A DNA stretch of 64,000 nucleotides from Paracoccaceae bacterium (GTDB lineage: Bacteria > Pseudomonadota > Alphaproteobacteria > Rhodobacterales > Rhodobacteraceae). The notes beneath the pieces are model-generated. The model saw nothing but the letters and a program-made list of their open reading frames with translations. It did no database searches and was not told the DNA's origin. Shown piece after piece: positions 54,058-62,481 of this stretch. Both the position numbers and the translations under genes were made by a program. Numbering within the stretch: position 1 is the stretch's first letter; every line of letters begins with the position of its first letter. Where the stretch lies: assembly GCA_020832655.1 (NCBI GenBank), contig JAFIEF010000009.1, positions 1 through 64,000 of the forward strand. Direction: 5' to 3'.

Positions 54058-56010
54058 ATGGCCCAGATTTCCCTGACCTTTCCCGATGGCAATGCACGCG
54101 ACTATGATGCCGGTGTGACGCCTGCACAAGTGGCCGAAAGCATTTCCAGATCCCTGTCGAAAAAGGCGATTTCGGCCAGCGTCAACGGCGCGCATTGGGA
54201 TCTGCAATGGCCGATCCATGATGATGCCCGCATCGCCATTCATACGATGCAGGATGACGAACCGGCGCTGGAACTGATCCGCCATGATCTGGCCCATATC
54301 ATGGCCCGCGCGGTGCAAGAGATCTGGCCGGATGTGAAAGTCACCATCGGCCCGGTGCGCGACAAGGGGTGGTTTTATGATTTCGACCGCGCAGAGCCTT
54401 TCGTACCCGAAGATCTGGCGCTGATCGAGGCGAAGATGCGCGAGATCATCAATGCGCGCGAGCCGGTGCGCACCGAAATCTGGGACCGCGCCCGCGCGAT
54501 TCAGCATTACAAGGATGCAGGCGAGCCGTTCAAGATAGAGCTGATCGAGCGCATCCCCGAAGGCGAACCGCTGCGCATGTACTGGCATGGGCACTGGCAG
54601 GATCTGTGCCGCGGCCCGCATCTGCAACATACCGGACAGGTGCCGGGCGATGCCTTCAGGCTGATGTCGATTGCCGGTGCCTATTGGCTGGGCGACAACA
54701 CCCGCCCGATGCTGCAGCGCATCTATGGTGTGGCCTTCAAGAACCGCGCCGATCTGAAGGCCCATCTGACCATGCTGGAAGAAGCCGCCAAGCGCGACCA
54801 CCGCAAGCTGGGGCGCGAGATGGATCTGTTCCACATGCAGGAAGAAGCGCCGGGGCAGGTGTTCTGGCACCCAAATGGCTGGTCGATCTATACCAGCCTG
54901 CAGGATTACATGCGCCGCCAGCAGCGCCGCGGCGGTTATGTCGAGGTCAACACCCCGCAAGTGGTGGATCGCAAGCTTTGGGAAGCCTCGGGCCACTGGG
55001 ACAAGTATCAGGAGCATATGTTCATCGTCGAGGTGGACGAGGACCACGCGCGCGAAAAGGCGGTGAACGCGCTCAAGCCGATGAACTGCCCCTGCCATGT
55101 GCAGATCTTCAATGTCGGGCTGAAAAGTTATCGTGACCTGCCCTTGCGCATGGCCGAATTCGGGTCGTGCAACCGCTATGAACCCTCGGGCGCGCTGCAC
55201 GGGATCATGCGCGTGCGCGGCTTCACGCAGGATGACGCGCATATCTTCTGCACCGAGGATCAGATCGAGGCAGAGACCAAACGCTTCATAGAATTCCTGT
55301 CGGGTATTTATCGCGATCTGGGGTTCGAGAAATTTCGCGTGAAATTTTCCGACCGGCCAGAGACGCGCTCGGGCAGTGACGAGGTCTGGGACAAATCCGA
55401 AGGCGCGCTGCGCGCTGCAACCGAAGCGGCAGGCTATGCCTATGAGGAAAACCCCGGCGAGGGCGCGTTTTATGGCCCGAAGCTGGAATTCGTGCTGACC
55501 GATGCCATCGGCCGCGACTGGCAATGCGGCACGCTGCAAGTGGATTTCGTGCTGCCAGAGCGGCTGGATGCCACCTATATCGGGGCCGATGGTGCAAAAC
55601 ACCGCCCCGTCATGCTGCACCGTGCAGTGCTGGGGTCGTTCGAGCGTTTCATCGGTATCCTGATCGAGAATTTCGCAGGCCGTCTGCCGCTGTGGCTGGC
55701 CCCGCGTCAGGTGGTTGTGGCCTCTATCGTGTCAGAGGCTGACGAGTATTGCCGCGAGGTGGTGGCCGCGCTGCAAGCGGCGGGGCTGCGCGCCGAACTC
55801 GATCTGCGCAATGAAAAGATCAACTACAAGGTGCGCGAACATTCAGTGGGCAAGGTGCCGGTGATCCTGGCCATCGGCGCACGCGAAGTGGCAGAGCGCA
55901 CAGTGTCCGTGCGCCGCCTTGGCGAAAACCGCACCGAGACGCAGGCGCTAGACGCGCTGGTGGCCGCGCTGCGCGAGGAGGCGACGCCGCCCGATCTGCG
56001 CCAGCCCTGA
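54058..56010 (+). CDS. thrS: Threonyl-tRNA synthetase
   Basis: 650 aa, full length. In order: an N-terminal TGS domain ([20 protein letters not shown]), the editing domain with [11 protein letters not shown] and [14 protein letters not shown], a class II catalytic core ([44 protein letters not shown]), and the anticodon-binding domain at the end ([20 protein letters not shown]). No T-box or leader is seen in the 103-bp gap before it. Confidence 0.97.
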   Translation: MAQISLTFPDGNARDYDAGVTPAQVAESISRSLSKKAISASVNGAHWDLQWPIHDDARIAIHTMQDDEPALELIRHDLAHIMARAVQEIWPDVKVTIGPVRDKGWFYDFDRAEPFVPEDLALIEAKMREIINAREPVRTEIWDRARAIQHYKDAGEPFKIELIERIPEGEPLRMYWHGHWQDLCRGPHLQHTGQVPGDAFRLMSIAGAYWLGDNTRPMLQRIYGVAFKNRADLKAHLTMLEEAAKRDHRKLGREMDLFHMQEEAPGQVFWHPNGWSIYTSLQDYMRRQQRRGGYVEVNTPQVVDRKLWEASGHWDKYQEHMFIVEVDEDHAREKAVNALKPMNCPCHVQIFNVGLKSYRDLPLRMAEFGSCNRYEPSGALHGIMRVRGFTQDDAHIFCTEDQIEAETKRFIEFLSGIYRDLGFEKFRVKFSDRPETRSGSDEVWDKSEGALRAATEAAGYAYEENPGEGAFYGPKLEFVLTDAIGRDWQCGTLQVDFVLPERLDATYIGADGAKHRPVMLHRAVLGSFERFIGILIENFAGRLPLWLAPRQVVVASIVSEADEYCREVVAALQAAGLRAELDLRNEKINYKVREHSVGKVPVILAIGAREVAERTVSVRRLGENRTETQALDALVAALREEATPPDLRQP

Positions 56011-56064
56011 ACCTATTGCCGGTGATCGCGCTTGCGATGGGCCGACGGCGCGATTTGCTGGTCT

Positions 56065-56859
56065 TCACTCTGATCCGGCAAGGATCACGGCTGTTCCCCA
56101 CCCGCTGCACGCAGTGGCAAGCCCTGTGGGCAGGGGCGCGTCCGTATAGAAGCCATCGATCTGCGCCAGCGACCCGATCCGGGCGGGCGCGCGACGGCGG
56201 AATTTGGAATGATCTGCCACCAGAAAGCTGCGTCGGGCCTGTTTCAGGATGCTCTGGCTGACGCCGACTTCCTGAATGTCGAAATCCAGCATGTCGCCAT
56301 CTTCATCCAGCGCTGAACAAGAAATTACCGCCAGATCGAATTTGAACTGCGCGATGGCCTGAGTGGTGACACTGCCCACCAGCCCGCCATCGGTGCGGCG
56401 CAGCAAGCCGCCCACGACGATTATATCGCAATTCGGGTTCTCGACCAGAATATTGGCGACATTCAGATTGTTGGTCAGCACCATGATGTCGCGGTGCCCC
56501 AGCAATGCGCGTGCCACGGCCTCGGTGGTGGTGCCGATATTCAGAAACAGCGCGCAGCCATTGGGGATGTCACGCGCCACAGCCCGCGCAATCGCGGCCT
56601 TGCCGTCTTCGTTCAGGTCGCGCCGGTCCGAATAGCCGATATTGGCCACGGTCGAGGGCAGGATCGCGCCGCCATGCACGCGTTGCAGCTTGCCCTGCTG
56701 GTCCAGCATGGTCAGGTCGCGCCGGATGGTCTGGACCGTGACGCCGAAACGCGCGGCCAGCGGGTCAGTCTCGACACGCCCAAATCGGCGCGCCAGTTGC
56801 ATGATCGCGGCATGACGCGCGGGTTGCGCGGCGGCCGCCGGGTGTGTGTGATTCGGCAT
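56065..56859 (-). CDS. glpR: DeoR/GlpR-family transcriptional repressor
   Basis: 264 aa from MPNHTHPA. The N-terminal HTH is LAARFGVTVQTIRRDLTML, followed by LQRVHGGAILPS and the sugar-phosphate-binding domain with LFLNIGTTTEAVARALLGH and the C-terminal VADHSKFRR. It lies divergent from glpD, so it very probably represses glycerol-3-phosphate metabolism and is relieved by glycerol-3-phosphate. Confidence 0.88.
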   Translation of the reverse strand: MPNHTHPAAAAQPARHAAIMQLARRFGRVETDPLAARFGVTVQTIRRDLTMLDQQGKLQRVHGGAILPSTVANIGYSDRRDLNEDGKAAIARAVARDIPNGCALFLNIGTTTEAVARALLGHRDIMVLTNNLNVANILVENPNCDIIVVGGLLRRTDGGLVGSVTTQAIAQFKFDLAVISCSALDEDGDMLDFDIQEVGVSQSILKQARRSFLVADHSKFRRRAPARIGSLAQIDGFYTDAPLPTGLATACSGWGTAVILAGSE

Positions 56860-56886
56860 GGAACTCTCGCGGTCATGTTCGTTATG

Positions 56887-56985
56887 CGCGAAATCGCGAT
56901 ATCTTGAGTGCCATGTTAACAAAAAACAGGCAATATCAGTTGGATAAAATGTTCGCTTGTTTTCGTTGCGAAATCGGGACGATCA
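56887..56985. promoter_or_regulatory. glpR-glpD intergenic operator region
   Basis: The 172-bp divergent gap holds the repeat GCGAAATCG at 56888-56896 and 56968-56976, each with an upstream TGTTCG part (56876 and 56950), the TTCG/CGAA style of DeoR-family operators. Binding by GlpR to both copies with loop formation is plausible. Confidence 0.5.
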
Positions 56986-57031
56986 CGACTACTCCGATGT
57001 CGAGCGATACCTTCAGTTGCATAGGCTGCCC

Positions 57032-58630
57032 ATGACCCAACCCGACCTCGCCACATCCCCGCTTCATGATCTGCTGATCATTGGCGGGGGCATCAATGGT
57101 TGCGGTATTGCGCGCGATGCGGCGGGGCGTGGGCTGTCGGTGGTGTTGTGCGAAAAGGGCGATCTGGCCAGCGTGACCTCTTCAGCCTCGACCAAGCTGT
57201 TTCACGGCGGGTTGCGCTATCTGGAGTATTTTGAGTTCCGGCTGGTGCGCGAGGCGCTGATCGAGCGCGAAACCCTGCTGCGCGCGATGCCGCATATTTC
57301 CTGGCCAATGCGGTTTGTGCTGCCCTATCACAAGGGCATGCGGTTCGAAAACGACACGCCCAGCTCGAAATTGCTGTCATGGGTCATGCCCTGGATGAAA
57401 GGGCGGCGTCCGGCCTGGCTGATCCGGCTGGGTCTGTTCCTTTACGATAATCTGGGCGGGCGGAAGATCCTTCCGGGTACATCCACACTGGCGCTGCAAG
57501 GCGCGCCAGAGGGCGCGCCGCTTCAGGACCGCTTTGCGAAAGCCTATGAATATTCCGATTGCTGGGTCGAGGATTCGCGGCTGGTAGTGCTGAATGCGCG
57601 CGATGCAGAAGCGCGCGGGGCGCGCATCCATACCCGCAGCGAAGTGGTCGCGGCGGTGGTCAAGGACGGCATTTGGCAGGTTGCGGTCCAGACCGAAGAT
57701 GAAACGAAGACGCTGCGCGCGAAAATGCTGGTCAATGCAGCCGGCCCCTGGGTGGGTGATGTGATCCACGGCAAGCTGCGGCTCAACAGTCGCGAAAGCG
57801 TGCGGCTGGTGCGCGGCAGCCATATTGTCACGCGCAAGCTTTATGATCATGACAAATGCTATTTCTTTCAGGGCACGGATGGGCGGATCATCTTCGCCAT
57901 TCCTTACGAGCAGGATTTCACCCTGCTCGGCACCACCGATGCCGAACATGATGACCCGTCGCGCGCGCCGGTCTGCACGGATGAGGAGCGCGACTATCTG
58001 TGCAGTTTTGCCAGCCAGTATTTCAAGCGCCCTGTCACCGCCGATGATGTCGTATGGAGCTATTCCGGCATGCGCCCGCTTTATGATGACGGGGCCAGTT
58101 CGGCCACCGCGGCGACGCGCGACTATACACTGAAGATCGACCACAGCGCGGGCGCGCCGGTTCTGAACATCTTTGGTGGCAAGATCACCACCTATCGGCG
58201 GCTGGCGGAGGCCGCGCTGGACAAGATCGGCACGGTGATGCCGCTGGCGAAGGGGAAATGGACCGCTTGTGTCGCGCTGCCGGGGGGCAATTTCGGACAT
58301 GATGGCGTGGCGGCGCTGGTGGCGGATCTGCGGCGCGACTACCCGTTTCTAAGCGAGTACTGGGCGCGCCGTCTGGTGCGCGCCTATGGCACCGAGGCGC
58401 GGCTGATCTTGGCGAAGGCAAGAAGTGCCGCCGATCTGGGGAAGGATTTTGGCGCAACCCTGACCGAGGCCGAAATCATCTGGCTGATGACCCGTGAATA
58501 TGCGCGCAACGCGCAGGATGTGCTCTGGCGGCGCAGCAAGCTGGGTTTGCGGCTGAATGCCGGACAGGGCACCCAACTGGATGAATGGATGTCCGCCCAT
58601 AGCGAAGCTGTGCTGCGCGACGCCCGATAG
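57032..58630 (+). CDS. glpD: Glycerol-3-phosphate dehydrogenase, aerobic
   Basis: 532 aa from MTQPDLATSPLHDLLIIGGG; upstream in-frame codons to 56957 cover the operator. FAD-binding LLIIGGGINGCGIARDAAGR, the family pair SSASTKLFHGGLRYLEYFE, and the late GKITTYRRLAEAAL are present. This membrane-associated flavoenzyme oxidises glycerol-3-phosphate to dihydroxyacetone phosphate and passes electrons to quinone. It is controlled by the adjacent GlpR. Confidence 0.95.
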   Translation: MTQPDLATSPLHDLLIIGGGINGCGIARDAAGRGLSVVLCEKGDLASVTSSASTKLFHGGLRYLEYFEFRLVREALIERETLLRAMPHISWPMRFVLPYHKGMRFENDTPSSKLLSWVMPWMKGRRPAWLIRLGLFLYDNLGGRKILPGTSTLALQGAPEGAPLQDRFAKAYEYSDCWVEDSRLVVLNARDAEARGARIHTRSEVVAAVVKDGIWQVAVQTEDETKTLRAKMLVNAAGPWVGDVIHGKLRLNSRESVRLVRGSHIVTRKLYDHDKCYFFQGTDGRIIFAIPYEQDFTLLGTTDAEHDDPSRAPVCTDEERDYLCSFASQYFKRPVTADDVVWSYSGMRPLYDDGASSATAATRDYTLKIDHSAGAPVLNIFGGKITTYRRLAEAALDKIGTVMPLAKGKWTACVALPGGNFGHDGVAALVADLRRDYPFLSEYWARRLVRAYGTEARLILAKARSAADLGKDFGATLTEAEIIWLMTREYARNAQDVLWRRSKLGLRLNAGQGTQLDEWMSAHSEAVLRDAR

Positions 58631-58682
58631 GTCGCGCATCCTGGGTGAAGCGACGCATGCCGCCCCGGCGATGGTGGCCCGG

Positions 58683-59582
58683 TCAGGCTGACAGGTTTCC
58701 GCCATCGTCCAGAAGCTTGCTGCGCAAGGCCCGCGCGGCGAAGGACAGCGTGCGCCCCCGGTTCCACGCAAGAGACCAATGGCGATCCAGCGGGAAGCCT
58801 GTCACCGCCAGTTCGACCAGATAGCCGTGGGCAAGCTCCATCTCGACCGTGCAGCGCGACAACACGGCAAGCCCCAGCCCGGCCATGACGGCCTGTTTCA
58901 CGGCCTCATTGGCCCCGAATTCATGGCGCACCGACAGCGTGACGCCGGCTTCGGCAAAATGCGCCTCGGCTGCGCGGCGGGTGCCCGAGCCGGTTTCGCG
59001 CAGGATCATTGGATGACCGGCCAGATCCTCCAGCGATATTACGCGCGCATTGCTCAGGGGGTGGTCGGGCGCGGCCACCACCACGATCGGGTTCGGCGAC
59101 AAGATGACATGCGCTGCCGCGATCTCTGCGGGGACTGCGCCAAGGATGTAAAGGTCGTCGCGCTGGCTGGCAAAGCGGTCCAGCAATTCGCTGCGATTGC
59201 CCACTGTCAGATGGATGTCGATATCGGGATGGGCCTTGCTGAACGGCCCGATCAGCCGCGGCAGGGTGTATTTCGCGGTCGAGACCACGGCCAGATCAAG
59301 CCTGCCCGCGCTCAGCCCGCGCAGCGCGTCGACACCGGCCTCCAGCCGCGCCACCTCGGCCAGGATGCTGGCCGCGCTCTGCAAGACCAGCCGCCCGGCT
59401 TCGGTGATGACGAGCTGGCGCCCCACCCGTTCGATCAGCGCCTCGCCGATCTGGGTTTCCAACTGCCGCACCTGTGCGAAAACTGCGGGCTGGGTCAGAT
59501 GCAACGCCTCGGCCGCTGCCGTGTAGGACAGATGCTCTGCGACTGACGTGAAGACCTGAAGCTGGCGCAGCGTGTATCTCAT
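58683..59582 (-). CDS. cbbR: LysR-type regulator CbbR
   Basis: 299 aa from MRYTLRQLQVFTSVAEHLSY, the standard LysR HTH start (YTAAAEALHLTQPAVFAQVR). It is transcribed away from cbbL in the classic arrangement, and the length and sequence fit CbbR. It activates the Calvin-cycle operon in response to metabolites such as RuBP or NADPH. The frame back to 59666 crosses the control region and is not expected to be used. Confidence 0.92.
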   Translation of the reverse strand: MRYTLRQLQVFTSVAEHLSYTAAAEALHLTQPAVFAQVRQLETQIGEALIERVGRQLVITEAGRLVLQSAASILAEVARLEAGVDALRGLSAGRLDLAVVSTAKYTLPRLIGPFSKAHPDIDIHLTVGNRSELLDRFASQRDDLYILGAVPAEIAAAHVILSPNPIVVVAAPDHPLSNARVISLEDLAGHPMILRETGSGTRRAAEAHFAEAGVTLSVRHEFGANEAVKQAVMAGLGLAVLSRCTVEMELAHGYLVELAVTGFPLDRHWSLAWNRGRTLSFAARALRSKLLDDGGNLSA

Positions 59583-59602
59583 GAATAGATGATCGTCTAT
59601 TC
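59583..59602. promoter_or_regulatory. Candidate CbbR operator
   Basis: GAATAGA (59583-59589) and TCTATTC (59596-59602) form a perfect 7-bp inverted repeat with a 6-bp spacer, of the T-N11-A LysR type. It lies in the 104-bp gap between cbbR and cbbL, immediately before the cbbR start, and could serve autorepression as well as cbbL activation. Confidence 0.6.
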
Positions 59603-59686
59603 CAAAACTAAAAACAAACGATTTCTGATTATAGCAAGCTCTTGGCATAACAGCCCCGGTAATCACATGCCGGAGGAGGGGCAGAG

Positions 59687-61117
59687 ATGAACGAACAAAT
59701 CCGCAAGACCTATGATGCTGGCGTCAAGGAATATCGCGCTACCTATTGGGAGCCGGACTACGCCATCAAGGAAACCGATATTCTGGCCTGCTTCAAGGTC
59801 ATCCCGCAAGCGGGCGTATCGCGCGAGGAAGCCGCCGCCGCCGTTGCCGCCGAAAGCTCGACCGGCACCTGGACCACGGTCTGGACTGACCTTCTGACCG
59901 ATCTTGACCACTACAAGGGTCGCGCCTACCGGATCGAGGATGTGCCTGGCCATGACGAGGCATTTTATGCCTTCATTGCCTATCCGGCGGATCTGTTCGA
60001 AGAAGGCTCGGTCGTCAATGTCTTCACCTCGCTGGTGGGCAATGTGTTCGGCTTCAAGGCGGTGCGCTCGCTGCGCCTCGAAGATATCCGCTTCCCGATC
60101 TGGTTCGTGAAGACCTGCTTTGGCCCGCCGCATGGCATTCATGTCGAACGCGACAAGCTGGACAAATATGGCCGCCCGCTTCTGGGCTGCACGATCAAGC
60201 CCAAGCTGGGGCTGTCGGCCAAGAATTATGGCCGCGCGGTCTATGAATGCCTGCGTGGCGGTCTTGACTTCACCAAGGATGACGAGAACGTCAATTCGCA
60301 GCCCTTCATGCGCTGGCGCGACCGCTTCCTGTTCTGCCAGGAGGCCATCGAAAAGGCCGAATCCGAAACCGGCGAACGCAAGGGGCATTACCTGAACGTC
60401 ACTGCCGGCACTGTCGAGGACATGTTCCAGCGCGCCGAATTCGCCAAGGAAATCGGCACGCCGATCATCATGTCGGACTATCTGACACTGGGCTGGGCGG
60501 CGCATAACTCGCTGTCAAAATGGTGCCGCGACAACGGCCTGCTGCTGCATGTGCACCGCGCCATGCATGCGGTGCTCGACCGCAACCCGAACCACGGCAT
60601 CAACTTCCGCGTGCTGACGAAACTGCTGCGCCTGATGGGCGGCGATCACCTGCATTCGGGCACTGTTGTCGGCAAGCTCGAAGGCGACCGCGAGGCCACA
60701 CTGGGCTGGATCGACCTGATGCGCGACAAATATGTCAAGGAAGACCGCTCGCGCGGCATCTTCTTCGATCAGGACTGGGGCTCCATGCCCGGTGTCTTCC
60801 CTTGCGCTTCGGGCGGTATCCATGTGTGGCACATGCCCGCGCTGGTGTCGATCTTCGGCAATGACTCGGTGCTGCAGTTCGGGGGCGGCACGCTGGGCCA
60901 CCCCTGGGGCAATGCGGCCGGTGCCGCTGCCAATCGTGTCGCGCTGGAAGCCTGCGTGCAGGCCCGCAACGAGGGCCGCGAGCTGGAGCGCGAAGGCAAG
61001 GACATTCTGCTCAAGGCCGCAGAACACAGCCCCGAGCTGAAAATCGCGATGGAAACCTGGAAAGAGATCAAGTTCGAGTTCGACACCGTCGACAAGCTCG
61101 ATGTGCAGCACCGCTGA
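59687..61117 (+). CDS. cbbL: RuBisCO large subunit, form IA
   Basis: 476 aa. It carboxylates ribulose bisphosphate. All key sites are seen: TIKPKLGLS (catalytic Lys), [16 protein letters not shown] (carbamylated Lys), [10 protein letters not shown] (His), and loop 6 [10 protein letters not shown] (Lys). The start [20 protein letters not shown] and overall sequence are of form IA, not the form IC found in Rhodobacter sphaeroides. GGAGGAGGGG is a very strong ribosome site. No carboxysome genes are visible downstream; cbbQ and cbbO follow instead, the IAq arrangement. Confidence 0.97.
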   Translation: MNEQIRKTYDAGVKEYRATYWEPDYAIKETDILACFKVIPQAGVSREEAAAAVAAESSTGTWTTVWTDLLTDLDHYKGRAYRIEDVPGHDEAFYAFIAYPADLFEEGSVVNVFTSLVGNVFGFKAVRSLRLEDIRFPIWFVKTCFGPPHGIHVERDKLDKYGRPLLGCTIKPKLGLSAKNYGRAVYECLRGGLDFTKDDENVNSQPFMRWRDRFLFCQEAIEKAESETGERKGHYLNVTAGTVEDMFQRAEFAKEIGTPIIMSDYLTLGWAAHNSLSKWCRDNGLLLHVHRAMHAVLDRNPNHGINFRVLTKLLRLMGGDHLHSGTVVGKLEGDREATLGWIDLMRDKYVKEDRSRGIFFDQDWGSMPGVFPCASGGIHVWHMPALVSIFGNDSVLQFGGGTLGHPWGNAAGAAANRVALEACVQARNEGRELEREGKDILLKAAEHSPELKIAMETWKEIKFEFDTVDKLDVQHR

Positions 61118-61151
61118 TCTTCATCTTGCCACCAATACTCCGGGGTGAATT

Positions 61152-61183
61152 GGGCCGCAGGCCCAAGAGGGGCAGCGCCCCTC
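61152..61183 (+). other. Intercistronic hairpins between cbbL and cbbS
   Basis: GGGCC-GCA-GGCCC (61152-61164) and GAGGGGC-AGC-GCCCCTC (61167-61183) are two short stable stems before cbbS. They may protect the cbbL 3' end or set the subunit ratio by RNA processing. No T-run follows, so they are not terminators. Confidence 0.6.
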
Positions 61184-61211
61184 ATCCCCGCCAGACACAA
61201 GGACAAAACCC

Positions 61212-61565
61212 ATGAGCGTTCAAGACTACCACTCCCGCCTGTCCGATCCTGCCAGCCGCAAGATGGGCACGTTTTCCTACCTGCCGCCAATGACCAAGGA
61301 ACAGATCCGCGCGCAGGTGGAATGGATCGTCCAGAATGGCTGGAACCCGGCCATCGAACATACCGAGCCGCAATTCGCGATGTCGAATTACTGGTATATG
61401 TGGAAACTGCCCATGTTCGGCGAAACTGATGTCGATGCGATCCTCGCCGAGCTGGAAGCCTGCCACGCGGCCAATCCCGACAATCATGTGCGGCTGCTGG
61501 GCTATAATAATTTCACCCAAAGCCAGGGCGCCAATATGGTCGTCTATCGCGGCACGCCGGTCTGA
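61212..61565 (+). CDS. cbbS: RuBisCO small subunit
   Basis: 117 aa, starting [20 protein letters not shown] and containing [20 protein letters not shown] and [19 protein letters not shown], typical of proteobacterial form IA small subunits. It pairs with CbbL into an L8S8 enzyme. It follows cbbL by 94 bp that hold two hairpins. Confidence 0.97.
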   Translation: MSVQDYHSRLSDPASRKMGTFSYLPPMTKEQIRAQVEWIVQNGWNPAIEHTEPQFAMSNYWYMWKLPMFGETDVDAILAELEACHAANPDNHVRLLGYNNFTQSQGANMVVYRGTPV

Positions 61566-61587
61566 CCGGCGGTTTGCGCGCAAGCCT

Positions 61588-61654
61588 GCAAGCGCCCCAG
61601 AGCACACCCACCCACCCGCCCGTGCGCTCTGGGGCGCTTGCCTCTCTTGTTTTC
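61588..61654 (+). terminator. Strong hairpin with T-tract between cbbS and cbbQ (attenuator)
   Basis: A 16-bp perfect stem, GCAAGCGCCCCAGAGC (61588-61603) with GCTCTGGGGCGCTTGC (61626-61641), is followed by CTCTCTTGTTTTC. It looks like a terminator that most transcripts would stop at, leaving low read-through into cbbQO. Confidence 0.8.
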
Positions 61655-61668
61655 AGGATGGTGTCGCC

Positions 61669-62481
61669 ATGACCCAGATGGATAATACGATTTCCGATCA
61701 CCTGATCCCGGCCGAGCCGTGGTATCGCCCTGTCGCTGACGAGGTGGACTTGTTCAACGCCGCATGGGCTGCGCGCATGCCGGTGATGCTGAAAGGGCCG
61801 ACCGGCTGTGGCAAGACCCGCTTTGTCGAACATATGGCCTGGAAGCTGGGCCGCCCGCTGGTTACGGTGGCCTGCAACGAAGACATGACCGCCTCTGATC
61901 TGGTGGGCCGCTTCCTGCTGGATGCCGATGGCACGCGCTGGCAGGACGGCCCGCTGACATACGCTGCCCGCCACGGCGCGATCTGTTATCTGGACGAGGT
62001 GGTCGAGGCGCGTCAGGACACGACCGTTGTCATCCACCCGCTGACCGATGACCGCCGCGTGCTGCCGCTGGAAAAGAAGGGCGAGCTGTTGCGCGCGCAT
62101 CCCGATTTCCTGTTGGTGATCAGCTACAATCCCGGCTACCAGTCGCTGATGAAAGATCTCAAGCAATCGACCAAGCAACGCTTCGGTGCGCTGGATTTCA
62201 CCTGGCCTGATGCCGCGATCGAGACCGAGATCATCGCCCATGAATCCGGCCTTGATACCGATACAGCGGCGAAGCTGGTCGAGATCGGCGTGCGGGCGCG
62301 CAATCTCAAAGGGCATGGTCTGGACGAAGGTTTGTCCACCCGCATGCTGATCCATGCCGCGCGGCTGATGGTGGCCGGGGTCGCGCCCCGCGCCGCCTGT
62401 TCGATGGCGCTGACGCGCCCGATCACGGATGACCCGGATATGCGCGATGCTCTCGATGCCGCTGTCGCAACCTGGTTCTGA
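61669..62481 (+). CDS. cbbQ: RuBisCO activase AAA+ subunit CbbQ
   Basis: 270 aa from MTQMDNTISDHL; an in-frame region back to 61336 overlaps cbbS and is not used. Walker A is LKGPTGCGKTRFVE, Walker B is ICYLDEVVEA, and SYNPGYQSLMKDLKQSTKQR follows, typical of the MoxR/NorQ/CbbQ group. The hexamer works with CbbO to remove inhibitory sugar phosphates from RuBisCO. It overlaps cbbO by 26 bp. Confidence 0.95.
   Translation: MTQMDNTISDHLIPAEPWYRPVADEVDLFNAAWAARMPVMLKGPTGCGKTRFVEHMAWKLGRPLVTVACNEDMTASDLVGRFLLDADGTRWQDGPLTYAARHGAICYLDEVVEARQDTTVVIHPLTDDRRVLPLEKKGELLRAHPDFLLVISYNPGYQSLMKDLKQSTKQRFGALDFTWPDAAIETEIIAHESGLDTDTAAKLVEIGVRARNLKGHGLDEGLSTRMLIHAARLMVAGVAPRAACSMALTRPITDDPDMRDALDAAVATWF

Noticed and set aside
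53704-55620. 638-codon minus-strand open frame
   Set aside because: It covers the ends of ribD and most of thrS in antisense; both of those are certain genes.
61336-61668. N-terminal extension of cbbQ to 61336
   Set aside because: It would overlap cbbS and the terminator hairpin; the homologous start of CbbQ is at 61669.
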